This document shows positions 6,902 to 13,580 of a stretch of 13,580 bases of DNA, piece after piece (the stretch's first letter is position 1; each line of letters opens with the position of its first letter). Position numbers and translations under genes: made by a program. The stretch is from Pseudomonadota bacterium (GTDB lineage: Bacteria > Pseudomonadota > Gammaproteobacteria > Steroidobacterales > Steroidobacteraceae): positions 1-13,580 of the forward strand of contig JAEWAF010000075.1 of the NCBI GenBank assembly GCA_023391815.1, read 5' to 3'. The notes under the pieces were generated by a model. The model had not been told where the DNA came from. It saw only the letters and a program-made list of their open reading frames with translations, and ran no database searches.

Positions 6902-9422
6902 GAACGTACAGAAGCAGCTGCCTCGCCTGTTCGGTGAGGCGCTGCGCATCCTTGCCGATGACCGGATCATCGGTGAGGCTTTGCAGATGCGTGACGCCGA
7001 ACTGCAGGAAGGTCGCCGCTTGAGCCTGATGATCCGGGTTCACTCGAGCGCCCTGCGGCTTCGCCAGCATGACGTGCGCCTTGCCGAGACGGAAGTTGGT
7101 CATGCCCGGCAGCATGCGGATCTCGGCGATGTCGGTCGGTTTCGCGGGCGGCGCTTCATTGACCAGCTGCAACGCCCGATTCAAATGGGTCAGCGCCCTC
7201 ACGGCGTCGCCTTTCAACAGATAGCTGTCGCCAAGGTGATTCAGTACGTAGGCGACCGCGAGCGATGCCTGCTCGTTGGCGGGATCGATGCGTTGTAAAT
7301 GCTCGACGCGTTCCAGCGCGAGCTGAATCTTCTCCAGCGCCCGGTCGGGCTGATTCAGATGGTTGTAGACCTCGCCGACGGTGACGCCCACGAACGCCGC
7401 GCCTCGTAGCGCCGCGGCGTCGGCCGGATATTCCTTCGCGAGCTGGTCGGCGAGCTCCGATGCCTTCAGATAATGCTGGAGGGCCGCTTCGTATTGTTCG
7501 GCGTGCAGGTAGGCAACGCCCGTGCGGCTGTGGATCAGTGCGATGTCCCGGCGAGTGCCGGGATCGTCTGGCTGTTCGTTGTACAGGCGCTCGAAGCTTT
7601 CCTGCGCGGCTTGCAAGACCGCCAGTGCGCGCGGCAGATCGACCGTGCTCAGATTCGTTCCCAGCAGCATCTGAGCGGCCGCCGCCAACCGAAGGTCGCC
7701 GATCTTGGCGTCGGGCATGGCAATGAGTTTCTTGCCGATGGCGTCGGCGGATTCCGCCAGCGCGATGGCTTCATCGAGCTTGCTTTGCGCTCCCAACAAC
7801 TCGCTCAAGGAGATGTAACTGCGCAGGAGTGCGGAGAAATCGGCTACCGTCGGACTCTGCTCGGCAACCTGTTCGCGCAGACGCAGCGCACGTCGATAAC
7901 TCTGCACGGCGCCTTCGGTATCGCCCAGGTTGGCGCCCAAGTAATCGCCCTGAACGTCGCCGAACCGCAGGTACGCCTGTGCGAGCTCGCGCTTGAATTC
8001 CAGTGAGTCCTGCGCTTCGCTCTCGAGCGCGGCGATATGTTTCAGGGAATTTTCCACCAGCAGCTTGCGGACCACGGTGGCGCCCGGCAGATCCACTACT
8101 GCCTCGTAGACGTCGCGCAAATAGGTATTGGTGAGCTTTCGAATCTCCGCGAGGTGGCGCTCTGCACGTGCCCGCTCCGTGCGGGCGACGTGCGCTTGCC
8201 AGGCGGTCGTTACCACGCCCGTGATGATGGCGACAGCAAACAAGGTGATGGCGACCGTCGCTGCCTTGTGGCGCTTCACCAGTTTCCGCGTGCGATACAG
8301 CGGACGGGGCGGATGAGCATGGACCGGAAAGCCGCGCTGATAGCGATGCAGATCCTCGGCCAGATGCTCGGCGGAGCCGTAACGATCGTCCGGATCCTTC
8401 GCCAGCGCCTTCATCACGATGAAATCGAGATCGCCGCGCAGCTGTTTAGCTGCGCGACGATACTGGGGCACGTTGCTTTGCGCGGCGGCAATACTGGGCA
8501 GGCGGGCCTGTCGATCGGTCAGCGCATCGCTTTCCCAGCCGAACGACCCGACCGGTACTTCGAATGGCAACACGCCCGCGAGCAACTTATAGAGCAGGAC
8601 GCCGAGGGAATAAACATCGCTTGCGGTGGTGATCGGCTCGCCGCGTATCTGCTCGGGACTCGCATACGCCGGCGTGAGTGCCACGACTTGATTGATCATC
8701 GTCTGCGACGGATCGCTCGATGCGTTGAGGAGCTTGGCGATGCCAAAGTCCAGCAGCTTCACGACGCCACCCTGAGTGACGAGGATGTTGCCGCCCTTCA
8801 GATCGCCGTGAACCATCAGGTGTTGATGCACGTAATGAACGGCGCCACACAAGGTACGGACCAGATCGAGGCGCGCCGTGATGCTCAGCTCGTGCTGGTC
8901 GCAATAGGAATCGATCGCCTGGCCTTCGACATACTCCATCACCAGATACGGCGCGCCCGTATCGGTGACGCCGCCGTCGAGTAGTTGCGCGATGTTCGGA
9001 TGGCTCAGCTGCGCGAGAATCTGGCGCTCGTCGCGCAGACGTTGCAGCAGGCTGTGGGTGTCGAAGCCCGGGCGCAGCAGCTTGATCGCCACTTCCTTGT
9101 AGTACTGATCGTCGTCGCGGGCCGCCTTGTAGACGTGGCTCATGCCACCGCGACCGAGCTCGCTCACGATGCGGTAATTGCCGAGACGGCGGCCTTTCCA
9201 GTCGAGCGGCTCGAACGAGGGCGCGAGGCCGGCGCGTTCCACCGCCGGACGCTCGATGAAGCCCAGGCTGCTCTCGTGAGCGTCGAGCAGCGAGCGGACC
9301 TGGGCGAGCAGCTCGATATCCTCGCCGCACGATCGATCCAGGAATGCCGAGCGGGCGGCGGTGGGATGTTCCAGTGCCGCGGAGAACAGATCCTTGATCC
9401 GATGCCAGCGTTCGAGTTGCAA
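6897..9422 (-). CDS. Membrane-anchored Ser/Thr protein kinase with TPR repeats
   Basis: This is a Hanks-type (PknB-like) signalling kinase of 841 aa. A short N-terminal segment, ERWHRIKDLFSAALE, is typical of this proteobacterial kinase family. The kinase domain (about 83-365) has the Gly-rich loop GRGGMSHV (90-97), VAIK with Lys114, the catalytic loop HGDLKGGN with Asp207 and Asn212, DFG (225-227), YASPEQ (253-258) and SDVYSLG (268-274). The usual HRD arginine is Gly, making it a 'non-RD' kinase. One transmembrane helix spans about 388-408, placing the C-terminal TPR-like helical region (about 475-840) in the periplasm, probably for ligand or partner sensing. The start is TTG at 9422, chosen from the family N-terminus; no Shine-Dalgarno is clear and no in-frame ATG precedes it. 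It lies downstream of the EF-hand gene; no ECF sigma gene is adjacent. Substrate unknown. Confidence 0.92.
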   Translation of the reverse strand: MQLERWHRIKDLFSAALEHPTAARSAFLDRSCGEDIELLAQVRSLLDAHESSLGFIERPAVERAGLAPSFEPLDWKGRRLGNYRIVSELGRGGMSHVYKAARDDDQYYKEVAIKLLRPGFDTHSLLQRLRDERQILAQLSHPNIAQLLDGGVTDTGAPYLVMEYVEGQAIDSYCDQHELSITARLDLVRTLCGAVHYVHQHLMVHGDLKGGNILVTQGGVVKLLDFGIAKLLNASSDPSQTMINQVVALTPAYASPEQIRGEPITTASDVYSLGVLLYKLLAGVLPFEVPVGSFGWESDALTDRQARLPSIAAAQSNVPQYRRAAKQLRGDLDFIVMKALAKDPDDRYGSAEHLAEDLHRYQRGFPVHAHPPRPLYRTRKLVKRHKAATVAITLFAVAIITGVVTTAWQAHVARTERARAERHLAEIRKLTNTYLRDVYEAVVDLPGATVVRKLLVENSLKHIAALESEAQDSLEFKRELAQAYLRFGDVQGDYLGANLGDTEGAVQSYRRALRLREQVAEQSPTVADFSALLRSYISLSELLGAQSKLDEAIALAESADAIGKKLIAMPDAKIGDLRLAAAAQMLLGTNLSTVDLPRALAVLQAAQESFERLYNEQPDDPGTRRDIALIHSRTGVAYLHAEQYEAALQHYLKASELADQLAKEYPADAAALRGAAFVGVTVGEVYNHLNQPDRALEKIQLALERVEHLQRIDPANEQASLAVAYVLNHLGDSYLLKGDAVRALTHLNRALQLVNEAPPAKPTDIAEIRMLPGMTNFRLGKAHVMLAKPQGARVNPDHQAQAATFLQFGVTHLQSLTDDPVIGKDAQRLTEQARQLLLYVR

Positions 9423-9540
9423 GGGCCCAGCGGGGAGTCGACCAATAGGGAGCCCGGATTCTAACCATCCCGTCGCGACCGAGCGCGGCAGAAGCTCACA
9501 AAGTGGTGGCGACCAGCGTCAAGAATGCTGGCACTCGACG

Positions 9541-9575
9541 GCCTCGAGCCGGGCGGAAGGGGCCCGACCCGAGGC
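9541..9575 (-). terminator. 14-bp hairpin that pairs fully only in minus-strand RNA
   Basis: The arms lie at 9541-9554 and 9562-9575 with a 7-base loop. Read as plus-strand RNA there are two A-C mismatches. Read as minus-strand RNA both become G-U pairs, giving an unbroken GC-rich 14-bp stem. It lies about 50 bases beyond the EF-hand stop and 120 before the kinase start, with no U-run. It may be a Rho-assisted terminator or a 3'-end stabiliser separating the two genes. Confidence 0.55.
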
Positions 9576-9622
9576 GATGGGACGATTCCTACAGACGAGT
9601 TGTCGGGCCATCCGTTCAGCGA

Positions 9623-10150
9623 CTATTCATCGCTCGCCATCATGGCGCGCTCGCCGTCGCGAATCTCCTGCGCGGTCAGCGCTCCGTCGCCGTTCTTGTC
9701 CATCTTGCTGAAGCGTTGCTTGGCGCCGTTGACGAACTCGTCCTCGCTCAGCTTGCCGTCGTTATTGGTGTCCATCGTGGCGATTTTCTCGGCCGAGGAC
9801 ATCTGGTTCGGCATGGACTTGCCCGTGCCGCTCGGATCGTAGGCCTTCTTGTCGGCCATCTTCTCCGCGTTGGTGTCGCCCTCGCTCCACTCTTTCGAGT
9901 TGCCCTTGTGCTTGCCCATCATCTGCGCGTGATAGGCGTCCATTTCCTGTTCGGTCACGTAACCGTCATGGTTGGTGTCCATCTTCTCGAACGTCGCCTT
10001 GGCCTTGTCCGCATATTGCGCGGCCGTGATCTTGCCTCCGTTCTTGTCCACGTTGGTGTGGTCGTCCTGCTGCCCGCCGCCGGCCAGAGCGACTCCGCAC
10101 AGAATGCTGGCGATCGCGACGGGAATGAGTCTTGAAGAAAACGATTTCAT
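9623..10150 (-). CDS. Secreted EF-hand calcium-binding protein
   Basis: This 175-aa protein probably binds Ca2+ (or another divalent metal) in the periplasm. It has a signal peptide with basic start MKSFSSR, a hydrophobic core (about 8-22) and probable cleavage after ALA at residue 23. Three canonical 12-residue EF loops follow: DTNHDGYVTEQE (58-69), DTNNDGKLSEDE (127-138) and DKNGDGALTAQE (151-162). A degenerate fourth, DKNGGKIT, is at 35-42. Between loops 1 and 2 lies a Lys/Met/Gly-rich low-complexity linker (77-120). The start at 10150 is preferred over the longer frame from 10204 because GGAG sits 7 bases upstream and the signal peptide begins there. It is divergent from copLAB, sharing a 199-base control region, so copper-linked expression is possible but unproven. 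It precedes the kinase gene on the same strand. Confidence 0.9.
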   Translation of the reverse strand: MKSFSSRLIPVAIASILCGVALAGGGQQDDHTNVDKNGGKITAAQYADKAKATFEKMDTNHDGYVTEQEMDAYHAQMMGKHKGNSKEWSEGDTNAEKMADKKAYDPSGTGKSMPNQMSSAEKIATMDTNNDGKLSEDEFVNGAKQRFSKMDKNGDGALTAQEIRDGERAMMASDE

Positions 10151-10276
10151 AATGAAGCTCCGCAGCCTCTCGAAGTACCCATTCAACGTGGTGCCGTACC
10201 TCAAGTTCCGGCGCGAATCGGCTGCGTGAAGCGTCTCGGAAAGGGCATGCGGCGGTGTCCGACGCGCTGTGGGAGC

Positions 10277-10293
10277 GTCAGTCGCTCACTGAC
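10277..10293. promoter_or_regulatory. Palindrome in the copL/EF-hand intergenic region
   Basis: GTCAGT (10277-10282) and ACTGAC (10288-10293) form a perfect 6-bp inverted repeat with a 5-base spacer, upstream of copL and partly overlapping the candidate cop box. It is a plausible operator half of a divergent control region. The regulator is not identifiable from this window. Confidence 0.35.
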
Positions 10294-10304
10294 CGGGGCG
10301 TAAT
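10289..10304 (+). promoter_or_regulatory. Candidate CopR-type cop box upstream of copLAB
   Basis: The sequence CTGACCGGGGCGTAAT differs at one defined base from CTGACA-N5-GTAAT, which I recall as the CopR site in Pseudomonas aeruginosa. It ends 10 bases before a possible -35 (TTGCGC, 10315-10320), where a response regulator would activate. The right half also belongs to an imperfect dyad, GCGTAATG (10298-10305) with CATTGCGC (10313-10320). No copRS genes are in the window. The consensus is from memory and was not checked. Confidence 0.45.
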
Positions 10305-10314
10305 GTCCACGTCA

Positions 10315-10343
10315 TTGCGCGCTGCGCGCCCGGCCTGTACTCT
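10315..10343 (+). promoter_or_regulatory. Possible copL promoter
   Basis: TTGCGC (10315-10320) and TACTCT (10338-10343) are 17 bases apart. Both are imperfect, as expected for an activator-dependent promoter. Transcription would start close to the GTG at 10350, so the copL mRNA would be nearly leaderless, in keeping with the absence of a Shine-Dalgarno before that GTG. Confidence 0.35.
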
Positions 10344-10349
10344 CGCGCC

Positions 10350-10748
10350 GTGCGTAGATTCTTCTGGCAACGCTGGACCCTGATTTTCCTGCTGATGGCC
10401 CGACTGGTCATCGGCGAGCTGGGTCATGCGATGCCGGTCGCGTCGCTGTCGCCGATCGAGCACACGACGACTGAGATGGCGGCGGATCCGGCCTGCGCCG
10501 AACATGAAAGCGTCGCCATGGCGCCTCATGGCGACACGTCCGAGTCCGACCACGTCAGCACGCATTCCGGTGGCGAGCACGACTGTTGCAAATCCGGCGA
10601 CTGCGAGTGTCCCTGTTTGCACGTGCCTTGCGTGGCGCTCGATGCGGCCGTCATGAATCCGGTCTCGATCACTTTGCTCGGTATCCCGCAAGGCCCGGAT
10701 ACCGTCACGTCGCTCCGCCCGTCCGGGTTGTTCCGACCCCCCGCCTGA
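10350..10748 (+). CDS. copL: CopL-family copper-responsive regulatory/leader protein
   Basis: In Xanthomonas, CopL is encoded directly before copAB and is needed for copper-induced copAB expression; the mechanism is debated. This 132-aa protein has an N-terminal hydrophobic export segment (about 8-24). A His/Met/Cys-rich region follows, ending in DCCKSGDCECPCLHVPC (78-94) with six cysteines; Cys49 is the seventh. The C-terminus, GLFRPPA, matches the LFRPP-type ending I recall from CopL and similar metal-efflux leader proteins. The position upstream of copA supports the call. The start used is GTG at 10350, without a visible ribosome site. A downstream ATG at 10395 would remove most of the hydrophobic segment, so GTG is favoured but uncertain. 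It was probably transcribed with copAB; an 83-base gap separates it from copA. Confidence 0.85.
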   Translation: MRRFFWQRWTLIFLLMARLVIGELGHAMPVASLSPIEHTTTEMAADPACAEHESVAMAPHGDTSESDHVSTHSGGEHDCCKSGDCECPCLHVPCVALDAAVMNPVSITLLGIPQGPDTVTSLRPSGLFRPPA

Positions 10749-10831
10749 TTCTCCTGGTTGACCTTTGCTGAGCGCGTCCCGGTGCCCCAGCGCATCGGTG
10801 CGCACGTCGACAGTTCGATCAAGAGAGTTTC

Positions 10832-12643
10832 ATGTCATCGATGCAATCACCGCGAGCGCGCATGCCGCAGCTCTCGCGCAGAAGTTTCCTGCAAGCCGCA
10901 GGAGCGGGGCTGTTTGTGTTGGGCGCGCACCGAGGCGACGCCTGGGCGCAAAGCCAGACTCAGTCGGTGTTGACCGGCAGTCATTTCGATCTTCAGATCG
11001 GCGAGGCGCCGTTCAACTTCACTGGCAACAAGCGGACCGGCACCGTCGTCAACGGGCAGATTCCGGCGCCATTACTACGTTGGCGCGAGGGCGACACGGT
11101 CACGTTGCGCGTCTCGAATCGGCTCGCTGCGCGCAGCTCCATTCATTGGCACGGCATGATCGTGCCGGCGGACATGGACGGTGTGCCGGGGCTGAGCTTC
11201 TCCGGCATTCCGAGCGGCGGCGAATATTTGTATCGCTTCAAGGTGAACCAGGCGGGCACGTATTGGTATCACGCGCATTCGCGTTTTCAGGAACAGACCG
11301 GGCTGTACGGACCGATCGTGATCGAGCCTCGCGGCGGCGAGCGCTTTGCGACCGAGCGTGACTATGTGGTGATGTTGTCCGACTGGACCGACCTCGATCC
11401 GGAGCGGATCTTCTCGGTGCTGAAAAAGCACAGCGACTATTACAACTTCGGCCGCCGGACCGCCGGTCATTTGCTCGCCGACGTACGCAAGAACGGCTTG
11501 AGTCAAACGCTCGCCGAGCGCCGGATGTGGGGCGAGATGCGCATGAATCCCACCGACATGCTCGATGTCTCGGGCTACGCGTACACGTATCTGATGAACG
11601 GCGTGACACCGACTGGCAACTGGACGGGCTTGTTCTCGCGAGGCGAGAAAGTCCGATTGCGCTTCATCAATGGCTCGGCGATGTCGTTCTTCGATGTCCG
11701 CATCCCGGGCCTGAAGCTCACGGTCGTTACGACCGACGGCGTCGACGTCGAGCCGGTGACGGTGGATGAGTTCCGCATCGGCGCGGCGGAAACCTACGAT
11801 GTGATCGTCGAGCCGAAGGACGATCGCGCTTACACGATCTTCGCTCAGGCGATGGACCGTTCGGGATACGCGCGTGGCACGTTGGCGCCGAGCCCGGGAT
11901 TGGAAGCGGAGATTCCGCCGCTGGATCCACGACCGCTGCTGACGATGAGCGACATGGGGCACGGCGCTCATGGTTCTTCCGGCGCCGGGCAAGTGGATCA
12001 CAGCCAGATGGATCACAGTCGGATGAATCATGCGCCCGCGGATCCTCATGCGGGACATGGATCATCGGCTCCGTCCGCGACCGTGGAGCATCCCGCGACC
12101 GAGCAGTCCCCACTGGTCGATATGCAAGTCGATCAGCCCAGGGTCGGTCTCGACGATCCGGGCGTGGGCTTGAGAAACAACGGACGTCGGGTGCTGACCT
12201 ATGCCGATCTGCGAACCATCGGCGGCCCCATCGATCGGCGCGCCCCCGGACGTGAGATTCAGCTGCATCTCACCGGGCACATGGAACGGTTCGTCTGGTC
12301 GTTCAACGGTCAGAAGTTTTCCGCTGCCACTCCGCTGAAATTCCAGCTGGGCGAACGGCTGCGGATCACGCTCGTCAACGACACGATGATGACGCATCCC
12401 ATCCACCTGCACGGCATGTGGAGCGAAGTCGAAGATGCATCGGGCAACTTCCAGGTTCGCAAGCACACCGTGAACGTGCAGCCGGCGCAGAAGCTGAGCT
12501 ATGCGGTCACGGCCGATGCGCCGGGTCGGTGGGCGTATCACTGCCATCTGCTGTATCACATGGAAGCGGGAATGATGCGTGAGGTGCATGTGGAGGCGGG
12601 CCAGGACCCGGCCGATCACAGCGGTCATGGAGACCACTCATGA
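10832..12643 (+). CDS. copA: Copper-resistance multicopper oxidase CopA (periplasmic, Tat-exported)
   Basis: CopA is a periplasmic laccase-like enzyme that binds copper and probably oxidises Cu(I) to less toxic Cu(II). The 603-aa protein starts with a Tat signal (RRSFLQ at 16-21, hydrophobic core 22-33, probable cleavage near 39). Copper ligands are in four motifs: HWHG (105-108), WYHAHS (145-150), HPIHLHG (522-528) and HCHLLYHMEAGM (570-581), the last carrying the type 1 site with its axial Met. Three cupredoxin domains are implied (about 45-168, 175-345, 455-590). A Met/His-rich insert (about 375-410, with MDHSRMNH) is typical of CopA/PcoA and may hold extra copper. The ATG at 10832 follows an AAGAGAG element; in-frame ATGs at 10841 and 10862 are less likely. 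All copper motifs are intact. Confidence 0.95.
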   Translation: MSSMQSPRARMPQLSRRSFLQAAGAGLFVLGAHRGDAWAQSQTQSVLTGSHFDLQIGEAPFNFTGNKRTGTVVNGQIPAPLLRWREGDTVTLRVSNRLAARSSIHWHGMIVPADMDGVPGLSFSGIPSGGEYLYRFKVNQAGTYWYHAHSRFQEQTGLYGPIVIEPRGGERFATERDYVVMLSDWTDLDPERIFSVLKKHSDYYNFGRRTAGHLLADVRKNGLSQTLAERRMWGEMRMNPTDMLDVSGYAYTYLMNGVTPTGNWTGLFSRGEKVRLRFINGSAMSFFDVRIPGLKLTVVTTDGVDVEPVTVDEFRIGAAETYDVIVEPKDDRAYTIFAQAMDRSGYARGTLAPSPGLEAEIPPLDPRPLLTMSDMGHGAHGSSGAGQVDHSQMDHSRMNHAPADPHAGHGSSAPSATVEHPATEQSPLVDMQVDQPRVGLDDPGVGLRNNGRRVLTYADLRTIGGPIDRRAPGREIQLHLTGHMERFVWSFNGQKFSAATPLKFQLGERLRITLVNDTMMTHPIHLHGMWSEVEDASGNFQVRKHTVNVQPAQKLSYAVTADAPGRWAYHCHLLYHMEAGMMREVHVEAGQDPADHSGHGDHS

Positions 12644-13476
12644 ACGCGCTGATCAAATGGCATGTCGCGCTGGCGTTGTTTGCCGCCGTCGCCGCCAACG
12701 CCATGGCACAGGATGAGCATTCACATCATGCCCATCATTCGGACGAGCGCACCGAGAGCGAGCGTGCTCACATTCCGCCGGATCCGCCTCAGCATGCGAT
12801 GGGCGACATGTCCGAAGAGGAAATGGCGGCGCTGATGAACATGGATGACAACGCGCCCTTCGGCATGGTGGCGTTCGATCAATTCGAATGGCGTGAGAAC
12901 AATGGCCGGGACGCGCTGTTCTGGGATGGCCGGGCCTGGTACGGCAACGACTACGACAAGGCGCTGCTCAAGACCGAGGGCGAGCGAATCGCCGGCGACT
13001 ATGAAGGATCGGCCGAGCTGCTCTGGGATCGCGTCGTATCGCGTTGGTGGAGCTTTCAAGCCGGCATCTCTCACGATTTCGCGGCGGGGCCCTCACGAAC
13101 CTGGGCCGCTTTCGGTGTGCAGGGACTCGCGCCGTACTGGTTCGAGATCGAAGCCCTGGCGTATGTGGGCGAGCAGGGGCGAACCGCCGCCAGCTTCTCC
13201 GCCGAATACGAAATGTTTCTGACCCAGCGGCTGGTGTTGCAACCCAAGCTGGAATTCAAGCTGTACGGCAAGGACGATCCGGCCAACGGCATCGGCTCAG
13301 GATTCAGCGATGCGGAAGCGGGATTGCGCTTGCGGTACGAGTTTCGCCGCGAGTTCGCGCCCTATGTGGGAGCGGTCTGGGCACGAAAGTTCGGTGAGAC
13401 GGCGGATCTGGCGCGGCAACACGGTGACGAACCGGATGAGCTCCAATTCGTCGCAGGTGTCCGCGTTTGGTTCTAG
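12640..13476 (+). CDS. copB: Copper-resistance outer-membrane protein CopB
   Basis: CopB is the outer-membrane partner of CopA in copper sequestration or export. The 278-aa protein has a signal peptide (hydrophobic 7-22, probable cleavage after AMA at 23). A His/Met/acidic stretch follows (about 25-70: HSHHAHH, then MGDMSEEEM and MNMDD), a likely copper-binding segment. The CopB core begins around 75 and includes DKALLKTEGE (106-115), WWSFQAGISHDF (136-147) and alternating amphipathic strands to the end. The protein ends in VRVWF, a terminal Phe typical of outer-membrane beta-barrels. The N-terminal metal region is short compared with Pseudomonas CopB, which has many Met repeats. Its ATG overlaps the copA stop (ATGA), and GGAGA lies inside copA, indicating translational coupling. 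Confidence 0.94.
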   Translation: MNALIKWHVALALFAAVAANAMAQDEHSHHAHHSDERTESERAHIPPDPPQHAMGDMSEEEMAALMNMDDNAPFGMVAFDQFEWRENNGRDALFWDGRAWYGNDYDKALLKTEGERIAGDYEGSAELLWDRVVSRWWSFQAGISHDFAAGPSRTWAAFGVQGLAPYWFEIEALAYVGEQGRTAASFSAEYEMFLTQRLVLQPKLEFKLYGKDDPANGIGSGFSDAEAGLRLRYEFRREFAPYVGAVWARKFGETADLARQHGDEPDELQFVAGVRVWF

Positions 13477-13491
13477 GGGCCGCGGCAGCGG

Positions 13492-13580
13492 TTACGCCCG
13501 GATCGCGACCACTTCATCGAACCTTCGCAGAGTTTGTTCGATGGTGTAGGAACTGAGGACCTTCGCGCGCGCGGCTGACC
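13492..13580 (-). CDS. C-terminal fragment of a minus-strand gene (possible glycosyltransferase)
   Basis: The minus strand has an open frame from the window edge to a TAA at 13492-13494. It encodes 28 residues that read like a real protein end: AKVLSSYTIEQTLRRFDEVV and a few more. The pattern of a basic helix, a Tyr-Thr/Ser turn and an amphipathic RRFDEV helix is like the end of many GT4-type glycosyltransferases, but the fragment is too short to identify. It converges on copB, with 15 bases between the two stops. The gene body lies outside the window. Confidence 0.45.
   Translation of the reverse strand, partial: SAARAKVLSSYTIEQTLRRFDEVVAIRA

Noticed and set aside
8037..8984. Plus-strand frame (315 codons) opposite the kinase gene
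   Set aside because: Shadow of the kinase coding strand, without motifs or a supporting ribosome site.

Overview
This window looks like chromosomal DNA from a GC-rich gammaproteobacterium of the Xanthomonadales/Steroidobacteraceae/Nevskiales type. The main reasons are a fused aspartate kinase-diaminopimelate decarboxylase (LysAC), a copL-copA-copB copper cluster of Xanthomonas type, and a large Ser/Thr kinase with TPR repeats. This placement is inferred from gene content and protein motifs; no alignment was run.

Layout. Positions 1-546 hold no convincing gene. They contain a strong imperfect hairpin (86-114) and a decaying array of 46-bp tandem repeats (about 154-360). Next comes a minus-strand serine hydroxymethyltransferase (glyA, 547-1809) whose sequence is unlike the usual gammaproteobacterial enzyme. 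Divergent from it is a plus-strand pair: a MaoC-type R-specific enoyl-CoA hydratase (2061-2930) and a SAM hydrolase/SAM hydroxide adenosyltransferase of the former DUF62 family (2950-3753). A well-formed sigma70-like promoter then precedes a small, highly charged protein (3916-4137). After that lies the bifunctional LysAC (4275-6893), which covers the first and last steps of lysine synthesis.

LysAC is convergent with a membrane-anchored Ser/Thr kinase-TPR protein (6897-9422, minus). The two stop codons are three bases apart and lie within one perfect hairpin. Upstream of the kinase, on the same strand, is a secreted EF-hand protein (9623-10150). Between the two is a 14-bp hairpin that pairs completely only in the minus-strand RNA.

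Divergent from the EF-hand gene is a copper-resistance operon: CopL (Cys/His-rich leader or regulatory protein), CopA (Tat-exported periplasmic multicopper oxidase) and CopB (outer-membrane protein). copA and copB overlap by ATGA. The copL upstream region has a sequence close to the CopR 'cop box' as I remember it, placed just before a possible -35/-10 pair. A truncated minus-strand gene, possibly a glycosyltransferase C-terminus, converges on copB at the right edge.

The genes are mostly housekeeping (one-carbon and lysine metabolism) plus an accessory copper operon. I see no phage, integrase, transposase, CRISPR, tRNA or rRNA, and no clearly new multi-gene system. The best leads are the copper control region, the structured and repetitive DNA at the left end, the strand-specific hairpins, and the atypical GlyA.
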